Shown here piece after piece: positions 24,802 through 31,644 of a stretch of 36,533 nucleotides of DNA. The stretch is taken from positions 1 through 36,533 of the forward strand of contig UNSJ01000020.1 in the NCBI GenBank assembly GCA_900548405.1. Direction: 5' to 3'. Under the pieces are notes generated by a model. That model saw only the letters and a program-made list of their open reading frames with translations. It made no database searches and had not been told where the DNA came from. Numbering within the stretch: position 1 is the stretch's first letter; each line of letters opens with the position of its first letter. This stretch comes from Candidatus Gastranaerophilales bacterium (GTDB taxonomy: Bacteria; Cyanobacteriota; Vampirovibrionia; Gastranaerophilales; Gastranaerophilaceae). The translations under genes and the position numbers were made by a program.

Positions 24802-25315
24802 TATTCCTGCAAATGTGAAAAAAAATATCTTCAGTGAAAATATATATCCGGATTGGGAAATTGATGAGAAATTTTTTATTGATATTGCAAAGAAAATTTT
24901 GAAATTCTATCTTAATCAGCCTGAAGTTACTGAAAATTGCTGCTTGAACGGATTTGATTTCGATACTGTGTCATTTGATTTTCTTTACTGTGACAGTGTA
25001 AAAACGCATGAAATTAACAGAGAATACAGAAATAAAGATTATCCGGCTGATATCATAACATTTGCAATTTTTGCAGATAGTGACGAAAAATTTATTTTTG
25101 ACGGTGAAATTAATCTTGGTGAAGTTATCATAGCTTTAGATAAAGTTATTGAAGAAGCTGAAAAAAAAGGTGTTACAAAAGAATACGAATTATCATTTTT
25201 AATTAGTCATGGTATTTTGCATCTTTTAGGATTTGACCACCAGACAGAAGATGATTATAATTTTATTATGGAATTACAGAATAAAGCATTAGGATTTGTG
25301 TATGACAAAATTTAA
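24788..25315 (+). CDS. ybeY: Endoribonuclease YbeY (rRNA maturation factor)
   Basis: A 175-aa zinc endoribonuclease needed for 16S rRNA 3'-end processing. The zinc motif is HGILHLLGFDH near the C-terminus (His at positions 1, 5 and 11 of this segment), preceded by the family's NREYRNKDYPADIITFA and GEINLGEVII. I start it at ATG 24788, because GAGGA lies 5 nt upstream and an earlier in-frame start at 24740 would run back into pgpH. It overlaps the end of pgpH by 14 nt and its own end overlaps dgkA by 14 nt, so the three genes are translationally coupled. Confidence 0.95.
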   Translation: MTANNIPANVKKNIFSENIYPDWEIDEKFFIDIAKKILKFYLNQPEVTENCCLNGFDFDTVSFDFLYCDSVKTHEINREYRNKDYPADIITFAIFADSDEKFIFDGEINLGEVIIALDKVIEEAEKKGVTKEYELSFLISHGILHLLGFDHQTEDDYNFIMELQNKALGFVYDKI

Positions 25316-25676
25316 ACAGCAAGGGTTTAACAGTACTTTTAAAAATGCAAGAAAAGGTATGCGCCTTGTTTTAAAGTCAGAAGTCAATATACGTGTTCAC
25401 TTTTGTGTAGCTATGGCTGTTTTGGCTTTGGCTGTGGTTTTAAATTTTAGTATTGAAAGAATTTGTATACTCTTGCTGACAATTTCATTTGTTATATGCA
25501 CAGAAATGCTCAATTCTGCAATAGAATTTTCTCTGGATGCTGTTTTTCATAATAAATATTCAAGACTTGTCGGAATGGCAAAAGATATTTCTGCGGGTGC
25601 TGTTATGTTTGCAACAGTTGTTGCTATTGTGATAGGCGTTTTATTATTTGGCTCTGCTATATTGAATATGTTTTAA
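25302..25676 (+). CDS. dgkA: Diacylglycerol / undecaprenol kinase
   Basis: A 124-aa small membrane kinase. GFNSTFKNARKGMRLVLKSEVNIRVH at the start, three hydrophobic helices (about residues 31-50, 52-72 and 100-123), and the catalytic signature CTEMLNSAIEFSLD (Glu and Asn in the active site) after the second. In this operon context it probably phosphorylates undecaprenol or diacylglycerol, recycling lipid carrier for cell-wall or glycan synthesis. The ATG at 25302 lies inside ybeY. The -35 box of the next pilin promoter overlaps its 3' end. Confidence 0.93.
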   Translation: MTKFKQQGFNSTFKNARKGMRLVLKSEVNIRVHFCVAMAVLALAVVLNFSIERICILLLTISFVICTEMLNSAIEFSLDAVFHNKYSRLVGMAKDISAGAVMFATVVAIVIGVLLFGSAILNMF

Positions 25677-25690
25677 AAATACGTTATAAT
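25662..25690 (+). promoter_or_regulatory. Promoter of the second poly-G-type pilin locus
   Basis: TTGAAT (25662-25667) inside the end of dgkA, 17-bp spacer, TATAAT (25685-25690) within the TTATAATAATAAA box shared by all four loci. Confidence 0.55.
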
Positions 25691-25717
25691 AATAAAAGAA
25701 AGACGAAAGGAGCAATT

Positions 25718-25825
25718 ATGAGAAGATTAAGTAAAAAAGCTGCTACGTTAGTTGGAGAAACTTTAACAAAGCTCCAATATGACGTGTCAAGTGGCTATGC
25801 TTGCGGGGGTGGGGCAGACTTTTAA
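25718..25825 (+). other. Leader ORF with interrupted G tract, upstream of a pilin gene
   Basis: ATG 25718 has a strong RBS (AAAGGAGC) and encodes 35 residues (MRRLSKKAATLVGETLTKLQ to the Gly run) before TAA at 25823-25825. It is closely related to the leader of the pilin pseudogene at 34313. Its tract is GGGGGTGGGG, 10 nt but broken by a T. The next frame after the tract is open and continues without a stop into the pilin at 25915. Whether the peptide is made is unknown. Confidence 0.55.
25805..25814 (+). repeat. Interrupted G tract (GGGGGTGGGG) of the second pilin locus
   Basis: The tract is 10 nt long as in the other copies, but T replaces the sixth G, which should largely stop replication slippage. 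Downstream GCAGACTTTTAAGCTCC matches the first locus. Confidence 0.7.
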
Positions 25826-25914
25826 GCTCCGTTCGTGTATTTTTAGAGGGTTGTAATGAGAATAAAACCTGTTATAATAGTGATATATCGCATCACAATT
25901 ATAATGGAGTTATT

Positions 25915-26286
25915 ATGAAAAGCATGAGAGCGTTTACTCTTGCTGAGGTATTAGTCACACTTGGTATAATAGGTGTTGTTTCTGCAATGACAGTACCTTC
26001 ATTGATGCAGAACTATCAAAGACAGTCTTATGTAACACAGTTACATAAGGTTTATAATGAGCTTTCTCAGTCTTTGCTTTCTTATGTTAATGAAAAAAAT
26101 GCTATTAATTTGGTAGAGGCAGGTATAACAAGTCAAGGAGCAGTTAATACATTTATTACGTCTAAATTTAAAATTGTGCAAACATGTTCAGGTAAAATTA
26201 CACCTTGTTTCCCTGAATTAACCGGTTATAAAAAAATGAACGCTACTGCTTTGACAGATGGTGCATTTACTTCTGCAGCGCTCTGA
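25915..26286 (+). CDS. Prepilin-like protein, short form
   Basis: A 123-aa protein starting MKSMRAFTLAEVLVTLGIIG, with prepilin cleavage expected before Phe (Ala rather than Gly at -1). The pilin helix (GVVSAMTVPSLMQNYQRQS) matches the genes at 31645 and 34313 almost exactly. The globular part is much shorter than in the 31645 gene (about 210 aa in the intact form) and ends soon after CSGKITPCFPELTGYKK, so it may be truncated or a short variant. I chose ATG 25915 because TGGAG lies 6-7 nt upstream. This start lets translation bypass the broken G tract in the leader. The stop lies inside the terminator hairpin. Confidence 0.75.
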   Translation: MKSMRAFTLAEVLVTLGIIGVVSAMTVPSLMQNYQRQSYVTQLHKVYNELSQSLLSYVNEKNAINLVEAGITSQGAVNTFITSKFKIVQTCSGKITPCFPELTGYKKMNATALTDGAFTSAAL

Positions 26287-26309
26287 TTTTTATGTCAGAG
26301 CTTTTGTTT
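26280..26309 (+). terminator. Rho-independent terminator of the short pilin gene
   Basis: GCTCTGA, loop TTTTTATG, TCAGAGC, then TTTTGTTTTTC. The pilin TGA (26284-26286) is part of the stem, so the stem itself closes the coding region. Confidence 0.75.
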
Positions 26310-26341
26310 TTCTTTATGCGTTTTTGGTTTTGGGGCGAGTA

Positions 26342-26545
26342 TTAATTGTTGCTTAAAACTAATCTGAAAGTGGCAAGATTTTTGATAGACAACATAGCAT
26401 GTTTATTATGCTGACTTTCAGAGATGTTAAAAATTCTAATTATACGTTGAATTTCTTCCAAGTCTTTTCTTGATTCAATCTTATAAACATTATTAATTGG
26501 ATCTGTAACCACAGACATTAAAGTATTTAATTCCTGTTCTTTCAT
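26342..26545 (-). CDS. Small hypothetical protein
   Basis: A 67-aa soluble protein (MKEQELNTLMSVVTDPINNV and on). It has an acidic, helical middle (ESRKDLEEIQRIIRIFNIS) and a basic-neutral tail. An RBS-like GAGGATAAG lies about 10 nt upstream of ATG 26545. No family is recognised. It is convergent with the short pilin gene and downstream of mazG in the same direction, with 95 nt between. Because it is short and has no recognised homology the gene call itself is uncertain. Confidence 0.5.
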   Translation of the reverse strand: MKEQELNTLMSVVTDPINNVYKIESRKDLEEIQRIIRIFNISESQHNKHAMLSIKNLATFRLVLSNN

Positions 26546-26627
26546 AAAATCTTATCCTCTTTCCTGTATATTTATATAAAGGATTTTTTTATTTAGGAAT
26601 TGCTTTTTAGGGGTAACGTGAGTTTAC

Positions 26628-26641
26628 AATTGTTAACAATT
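26628..26641. promoter_or_regulatory. Perfect 14-bp palindrome at the mazG 3' end
   Basis: AATTGTTAACAATT is a perfect palindrome centred at 26634/26635, between mazG and the small hypothetical gene. It could be an operator for the latter or merely AT-rich symmetry. Confidence 0.25.
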
Positions 26642-27410
26642 AATGAGATAAATTTTCCTTAGCCCGCTTCCATAATATATCATATTCCCTGAAATCGTAT
26701 TCTTCTAACGGTTTTTCTGCTAATTCTTCCATTTTTCTAAACCTGGAAATAAATTTTTTGTTTGCCTTTAAAAGAGCTTGCTCAGCATCTATTTTGTTCC
26801 ATCTTGCAAGATTTACAACTGCAAACAGTATATCTCCCATTTCTTCTTCCATATGCTCTTTGTCCTGTTCCTGCACAGCTTCTTTAAATTCTTCAAATTC
26901 AGAGAAGATGCATTCATAAAGAGATTGTTCGTTTGGCCATTCAAAGCCTGTTTTAACAGCTTTTTTGCTTATTTTTTGTGCACTCATTAATGCAGATTGA
27001 GATTTGGAAATTCCGTCCATTGCGGACTTTCTGTGCGGTTTTTCTTCTTTTTTAAGCTTATCCCAGTTATCAATAATTTCTTGGGTAGAATTTATTTTTG
27101 TATTACCGAAAACATGAGGATGACGATGTATAAGTTTCTCATTTAAACCTTTTGCAACATCGTCAAGGTTAAAATCACCTTCATCATCGGCAATTTGAGC
27201 ATGCAGCAGTACCTGCAAAAGCACATCTCCGAGTTCTTCTTTTAAGTGCTTGTTATCACCGGAATCCATAGCATCAACAGCCTCATAAGCTTCTTCAAGC
27301 ATATTGGGGCGCAATGTTTTATGAGTTTGCGCTCTGTCCCACTCACAGCCTTCTGGTGAGCGTAATATGCGTATAGTTTCTATTAATTTATCTAAATTTT
27401 CATATCCCAT
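26640..27410 (-). CDS. mazG: Nucleoside triphosphate pyrophosphohydrolase
   Basis: A 256-aa protein that hydrolyses NTPs to NMP and pyrophosphate, limiting non-canonical or excess nucleotides. Two MazG domains are visible. The first has SPEGCEWDRAQTHKTLRPNMLEEAYEAVDAMD and EELGDVLLQVLLHAQIAD, with the Mg-binding EExxE and ExxD residues. The second has SEFEEFKEAVQEQDKEHMEEEMGDILFAVVNLARW. The E. coli form is of similar length (263 aa). RBS AAAGGA before ATG 27410. It stands alone with an intergenic gap upstream. Confidence 0.95.
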   Translation of the reverse strand: MGYENLDKLIETIRILRSPEGCEWDRAQTHKTLRPNMLEEAYEAVDAMDSGDNKHLKEELGDVLLQVLLHAQIADDEGDFNLDDVAKGLNEKLIHRHPHVFGNTKINSTQEIIDNWDKLKKEEKPHRKSAMDGISKSQSALMSAQKISKKAVKTGFEWPNEQSLYECIFSEFEEFKEAVQEQDKEHMEEEMGDILFAVVNLARWNKIDAEQALLKANKKFISRFRKMEELAEKPLEEYDFREYDILWKRAKENLSH

Positions 27411-27588
27411 AATTAAATTTTCCTTTATGTATATATTTGCTGTATAAAAAAGGCATCTTTTATTGCTTAATTTTACAACTAAAGTATAAGAAATTCAAAC
27501 AAGAATACATCAAAAGGTTGAGCCAATATGATATTCCTGATGATATTCTAATTATGTCAATATAAGAATTATATGAAAGGATATTACT

Positions 27589-28101
27589 ATGGCAAATTTA
27601 TCTATTCCTGCAATTCGTGAACGATTGTTTAATACAAGCAAGCACGAATCTGCAACATCAAGAAATTCATCTAATCCGTTTGCACAAACATCTTTTAAAG
27701 GAAATGTTTTAACTGCTGACGTATTTGAATCATCTTCAGCAAAAGCTGATCAACCAAGCTTTACAGGAAAACTAAAAGCAAGTGCATTAGTAGGATCTAT
27801 TTCAGGAATCGGTGAAAAATTCCATAACATGATTGAATCTGCTATCGCATTTGGCAACAGATTTAAAGAAGGTATTGTTAACAGATGGAACAAACTGAAC
27901 AGTATTGAAGTTTCTTTTGCTCCTGCTAAAGAAAAAGCTGTTTCTATGTTTAACTCTGTAAAAGAAACTTTAGGAACATCTGTTACAGACTTGATTTCGT
28001 CAGGTGTTACATCTAAATCAGTTGCTAAAATGGAAGATATGACAGCTGCAAGACAGCTTATGACAGACAGTGTAGCTGCTTGGGAAGCTGCAATGGTATA
28101 G
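27589..28101 (+). CDS. TSFKGN-motif protein of unknown function
   Basis: A 170-aa protein starting MANLSIPAIRERLFNTSKHE. It carries QTSFKGN at about residues 33-39 and a related QPSFTGK near residue 58, separated by a Ser/Ala-rich linker. The rest is amphipathic with Lys/Glu and an Ala/Met-rich C-terminal helix (ARQLMTDSVAAWEAAMV). No clear membrane span. RBS AAGGATATT precedes ATG 27589. The next gene follows 14 nt later, so they are probably co-transcribed. I do not know the function. The motif is shared with the otherwise unrelated 475-aa protein at 18398-19825. Confidence 0.7.
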   Translation: MANLSIPAIRERLFNTSKHESATSRNSSNPFAQTSFKGNVLTADVFESSSAKADQPSFTGKLKASALVGSISGIGEKFHNMIESAIAFGNRFKEGIVNRWNKLNSIEVSFAPAKEKAVSMFNSVKETLGTSVTDLISSGVTSKSVAKMEDMTAARQLMTDSVAAWEAAMV

Positions 28102-28115
28102 GGAGGACTTGATAA

Positions 28116-28487
28116 ATGGTAGATAAAAAAATAATTAAAGATGTAACTAATATTATTGAAGGTTTGGGTATTAACGAAAATCCCGAAACAATATCAATTC
28201 TTGAAGATGTAGGTACAAATTCAAAAGTTGATGCAATAAGAGAAATGACTTCTCGTGCTTTGGTTAAGAAAAATATGCATGATTCATTGAAAGTTGTTAT
28301 TTCAAACAAAGGTAAAGGTATCAACGATATGTCAACAGTTGTTGCTATGAGCACAATCAATGAATTATTGTCATTAGAAGATAAATCAGAAGCTATGAAA
28401 GTATTGGAAAATACTGTTGAAATGCATTCTGATGAAGAAGTCAGAGACAACGCGCGTTCAGTGAAAGCATTAATGGCACTGTCTTAA
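28116..28487 (+). CDS. Small helical, possibly HEAT-like protein
   Basis: A 123-aa soluble protein with RBS GGGAGG before ATG 28116. The sequence suggests a row of alpha helices: IIKDVTNIIEGLGI, DAIREMTSRALVKK, MSTVVAMSTINELLSL, EAMKVLENTVEMH and EEVRDNARSVKALMALS. The last parts resemble HEAT or armadillo repeats (a DEEVRDNARSVKALMAL-like unit), but no close family is recognised. It is the second gene of a two-gene unit with the SFKGN protein and is followed by a terminator. Confidence 0.65.
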   Translation: MVDKKIIKDVTNIIEGLGINENPETISILEDVGTNSKVDAIREMTSRALVKKNMHDSLKVVISNKGKGINDMSTVVAMSTINELLSLEDKSEAMKVLENTVEMHSDEEVRDNARSVKALMALS

Positions 28488-28535
28488 TAAAACGCGGCAA
28501 AAAATATATTAAATTTGCCAGATTTTTATATATAA

Positions 28536-28565
28536 CAAAAAACGCTTTTTTATAAAGCGTTTTTT
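28536..28565 (+). terminator. Rho-independent terminator after the small helical protein
   Basis: AACGCTTT, loop, AAAGCGTT, preceded by an A-run and followed by TTTT. The stem is 8 bp and extends through A/T pairs on both sides. Confidence 0.8.
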
Positions 28566-28580
28566 GGCTTATTAATCCAT

Positions 28581-28611
28581 AAAAAAGAGCCTTAAACAAA
28601 AAGGCTCTTTT
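28581..28611 (-). terminator. Rho-independent terminator of the aminotransferase gene
   Basis: In the minus direction AAAAGAGCC, loop of about 11 nt, GGCTCTTTT lies 7 nt beyond the stop codon of the aminotransferase. A T-run follows in that orientation. Confidence 0.75.
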
Positions 28612-28617
28612 CATATG

Positions 28618-29868
28618 CTAGTTATATGTAAATCCATCTGCTTTAAAACGGTCTATAACTTCTTGAAGCTGTTCATCAGAACATACGAATGATAATCTGA
28701 AGAAGCCCTCTCCATAATTTCCGAAAGCATTACCCGGAACAAGTACAACACCTGATTTTTCAAGTACATCTTCGCAGAATTTAAATGCTGATGTGTATCT
28801 TTTAGGTATAGGAAGCCATAAGTAGAATGTTGTGTGTGGAACAGTTTCTTCTGAAATAGGCCAGCCTAATTCTTTAAATCCTTTTACCATAATGGCTTGT
28901 TTTCTTGCATAACCTTTATTTCCTTCTTCAATGTATTTGTCGCCTTCTTCTGAATTTAATATTTCAGCACAGGCTTTTTGAAGCGCTTTAAATATACCGT
29001 TATCAATTGTAGATTTACCTTTGCCGAAACGCTGAACAACTTCTTTGTTTCCGCATATCCAGCCTAATCTCCAGCCTGTTACTGCGTATGGTTTAGAAAA
29101 ACTGTAAAACTCAACACCGATATCTTTTGCGCCTTCAAGTTCAAAAATACTGAACGGTTTTTCTTTTTCGTCAAAATATAAATCGCAATATGCAGCATCA
29201 GAAGCAAGCAAAATGTCATGTTTTTTACAAAAATCGATTACTGATTGGATATATTCTTTTGTTGTTGATATTCCCATAGGGTTGTTAGGATAGTTAATAA
29301 ATAAAGCCTTAATATTTTCCGGTTTATAACCGTCTTTGATTATCTGTTCATAAATTGCTTCAACATCAGGTTTATAATCATTTTCAGCTGTCAAAGGCAT
29401 TGGATAAGCTTTTGCCCCTGAACATTGAATAAATTGTAAATAAGATGCATAGCAAGGATCAGGAACCATAATAACGTCTTTTTCAAGTTCTTTTTCTCTT
29501 GGAGTTGTAATAAATCTTACTAAATTTGCTATACCTTCTTTAGAACCGACTAATGAAAAAATTTCTGTTTCTGGATCAAGTTCTACCCCGAAACGATTTT
29601 TCATTCTTTTTGCAATAGCATTTCTAAAGTATGGTTCACCCTTAGGGGTAGAATACATGTTAATACCGTCTTCATCTAAAATCTCTTTAAGCCTGTCCAT
29701 AAGAGCTTTTGGAGGGTTTGCAGTCGGTGCACCCATAGAAAGTGATATAGGTGCTCTGTTTTTTGCAATTAATTCAGGCTTTAACTTTGCAGTTGCCTCT
29801 TTTAATCTAAACATGATGTAAGTATCAAGAGTCATAACCTCTTTGTTAAACAATTTTTCAATATTCAT
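28618..29868 (-). CDS. Class I/II aminotransferase, probable LL-diaminopimelate aminotransferase
   Basis: A 416-aa fold type I PLP enzyme. Family landmarks are APISLSMGAPTANPPKALMD near the start, YPNNPMGIST, SDAAYCDLYFDE and the PLP lysine in SFSKPYAVTGWRLGW. The pattern fits the DapL branch, which forms LL-diaminopimelate from tetrahydrodipicolinate in one step and is used by plants, cyanobacteria and chlamydiae. A general aspartate/tyrosine aminotransferase remains possible. lysA in this window uses the product after epimerisation. RBS AAGGAAG before ATG 29868. Single gene with its own terminator. Confidence 0.85.
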   Translation of the reverse strand: MNIEKLFNKEVMTLDTYIMFRLKEATAKLKPELIAKNRAPISLSMGAPTANPPKALMDRLKEILDEDGINMYSTPKGEPYFRNAIAKRMKNRFGVELDPETEIFSLVGSKEGIANLVRFITTPREKELEKDVIMVPDPCYASYLQFIQCSGAKAYPMPLTAENDYKPDVEAIYEQIIKDGYKPENIKALFINYPNNPMGISTTKEYIQSVIDFCKKHDILLASDAAYCDLYFDEKEKPFSIFELEGAKDIGVEFYSFSKPYAVTGWRLGWICGNKEVVQRFGKGKSTIDNGIFKALQKACAEILNSEEGDKYIEEGNKGYARKQAIMVKGFKELGWPISEETVPHTTFYLWLPIPKRYTSAFKFCEDVLEKSGVVLVPGNAFGNYGEGFFRLSFVCSDEQLQEVIDRFKADGFTYN

Positions 29869-29891
29869 AATATCTTCCTTTTTATTCTAAT

Positions 29892-30617
29892 CTAATTTTC
29901 CGCAATAATTTTCATTGGACCGTCAAGTGAAGCCGTAACAAACTGCTTGGTGTATTCATTGTTTTGTTCAAGCATTTCCTGAGGAGTTCCTTCAAATACA
30001 ATTTTTCCGTTGTACAGCATAATAACCCTATTTGCCGTTCGTTGAATTGTAGACATTTGGTGGGTTACGACAATAGATGCAGCATTGGTTTCATCTTTTA
30101 ATCTCACAATATAATCTTCAATCAGCGTTGATGAAATCGGGTCAAGACCTGAGGTCGGTTCATCGTATAATATTGAATTTGGTTCAGTCACAATAGCACG
30201 AGCAAAGCTTACGCGTTTTTGCATACCGCCTGATAGTTCTGAGGGGAATTTGTTTTCAATTCCTTTTAAACCGACAAGTTCAAGTTTTTCCGCAACAATA
30301 TTTTTTATTTCTTCTTCAGTATATTTATTTCTTAAATCTTTCCTTTCTCTTAATGCAAACGCAATATTATCAGCAACATCGAGAGAATCAAACAATGCTG
30401 AGTATTGGAATACCATTGCGATATCGCCTTTTGAGGTTATAATTTCTCCGCTGTCAGGAGTAATAAGTCCGCATATAAGTTTAAGTATCGTACTTTTACC
30501 TGAACCGGAAAAACCTACTATAGCTAAAGTCTCTCCGTTTTCAACCTTAAATGAAACGTCATCAATAACCCGTTTATCATCAAATGTTTTTATTAAATTT
30601 TTAACTTCAATACTCAT
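29892..30617 (-). CDS. mlaF: ABC transporter ATPase of the Mla lipid transport type
   Basis: A 241-aa ATPase with Walker A GFSGSGKST, Q-loop near VFQYSALFDSLDV, signature LSGGMQKRVSFARA, Walker B SILYDEPTSGLDP and a switch His in VVTHQMS. It belongs to the MlaF group, which drives phospholipid transport between inner and outer membrane. It follows mlaE by 18 nt in the same operon. ATG 30617 has GAGG about 13 nt upstream, slightly far. No MCE-domain protein (MlaD) is found next to it. Confidence 0.9.
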   Translation of the reverse strand: MSIEVKNLIKTFDDKRVIDDVSFKVENGETLAIVGFSGSGKSTILKLICGLITPDSGEIITSKGDIAMVFQYSALFDSLDVADNIAFALRERKDLRNKYTEEEIKNIVAEKLELVGLKGIENKFPSELSGGMQKRVSFARAIVTEPNSILYDEPTSGLDPISSTLIEDYIVRLKDETNAASIVVTHQMSTIQRTANRVIMLYNGKIVFEGTPQEMLEQNNEYTKQFVTASLDGPMKIIAEN

Positions 30618-30635
30618 GTTATTTATTTTACCTCT

Positions 30636-31445
30636 TTAAAAGAAAAATGCTATGGCAAAAATCATATCCCATATAACAATTGCAACAAATGACCACACAA
30701 CGGCTTTATTTGTAGCCTCACCTACACCTTTAGCACCGCCTTTTGCATAATAACCGCAGGAACAACTGATAAGTGCGATTGTTCCGCCGAAAAACAGTGC
30801 TTTTAATAAAGCGACACCTAAATCTTTCATATAAATGCCAAGCCATGCCGAATCAAAATAAGCTCTGTATCCGAGCCCTGCTGATAAATCAGCTGTAATC
30901 GCGCCTGCTATCACCCCGACCGCTGAAGCAATAACAACAACAGGAGGCATCATTAGTAATCCAGAGAGAACTCGTGGAACAAATAAATATCTTATAGGGT
31001 TTACCTTTAAAACTTCAACAGCATCTATCTGCTCTGTTACGCGCATTGTAGCAATTTCAGAAGCCAGTGAAGAACCTATCATGGAAATTATTGCAAAGCC
31101 CGACATAATGACACCAACTTCTCTTACAATAAGCATTGTCATTAAAAGTCCGACAAAGTTCCCGCCTCCCTGCTTAACCATTTCAAGAGCAACCTGTGAG
31201 GCTACAATAATTGATGTCATACCAACAATGGAAAGTGTTATCGGAAGTGAAGTTATCCCAAATCTGTAACATTGATACATAACTTCTTTAAAATGGAATT
31301 CGCCTTTAAGAATATATTTAAGAGTTGCAAGTCCGTTAAGCGTAATTTTACCTAACGTATCCAAAAAATCCGCGAATTGAACAAATATTCCTGAAAATAT
31401 TTTATAAGTAGCTGATTGCTTATAATATTTTTGTAGAATTCCCAT
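30636..31445 (-). CDS. mlaE: Mla/MCE-type ABC transporter permease
   Basis: A 269-aa membrane protein with five hydrophobic segments and the MlaE signatures ITSLPITLSIVGMTSIIVASQ, REVGVIMSGFAIISMIGSSLASEIATMRVTEQIDAVEVL and the Ala-rich C-terminal helix. The predicted role is to pass phospholipids together with the ATPase. I start it at ATG 31445 (MGILQKYYKQSATYK), because TATAAT on the minus strand (31457-31452) ends 6 nt before it. An upstream TTG at 31460 overlaps this promoter and has no RBS. The transcript would therefore be leaderless. Confidence 0.88.
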   Translation of the reverse strand: MGILQKYYKQSATYKIFSGIFVQFADFLDTLGKITLNGLATLKYILKGEFHFKEVMYQCYRFGITSLPITLSIVGMTSIIVASQVALEMVKQGGGNFVGLLMTMLIVREVGVIMSGFAIISMIGSSLASEIATMRVTEQIDAVEVLKVNPIRYLFVPRVLSGLLMMPPVVVIASAVGVIAGAITADLSAGLGYRAYFDSAWLGIYMKDLGVALLKALFFGGTIALISCSCGYYAKGGAKGVGEATNKAVVWSFVAIVIWDMIFAIAFFF

Positions 31446-31451
31446 TCCATA

Positions 31452-31480
31452 ATTATACAAAAAATCTTATTTTAATGCAA
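31452..31480 (-). promoter_or_regulatory. mlaEF promoter, leaderless type
   Basis: On the minus strand TTGCAT (31480-31475), 17-bp spacer, TATAAT (31457-31452), then 6 nt to ATG 31445. It lies 8 nt from the divergent pilin promoter, whose -35 begins at 31488. Confidence 0.6.
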
Positions 31481-31487
31481 TTTTTTG

Positions 31488-31516
31488 TTGAAAAGTTTCA
31501 ACAAAACTGTTATAAT
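31488..31516 (+). promoter_or_regulatory. Promoter of the third poly-G pilin locus, with palindrome over the -35
   Basis: TTGAAA (31488-31493), 17-bp spacer, TATAAT (31511-31516). The -35 is one arm of TTGAAA-AG-TTTCAA, and the same sequence is found at 34189-34217. The palindrome could be an operator. Confidence 0.65.
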
Positions 31517-31573
31517 AATAAATAAGCCAGCGCATCCGCTGAAGCAAATATTATAAATAAACGAAAGGAGCAA

Positions 31574-31589
31574 CCAGCGTAGCCGCTGG
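31574..31589 (+). promoter_or_regulatory. Conserved leader hairpin in the third pilin locus
   Basis: CCAGCG, loop TAGC, CGCTGG is a perfect 6-bp stem just after AAAGGAGCAA. A degenerate copy (CAGCG-CATC-CGCTG) lies at 31528-31541 in the same leader, so the unit occurs twice. Confidence 0.45.
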
Positions 31590-31644
31590 ACCCGCGACAT
31601 TGGGTTATGCATAAATATTACAAATAAATGAAAGGAGCAAAATT

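Noticed and set aside
25801..25914. Longer version of the short pilin beginning at TTG 25801
   Set aside because: No RBS precedes this codon and the added segment has no prepilin leader character. It is kept only as evidence that the frame after the tract is open.
27500..27588. Repeated TGATATTC units as a CRISPR or iteron array
   Set aside because: There are only two short copies at uneven distance, too few for any array. They are most likely AT-rich promoter sequence.
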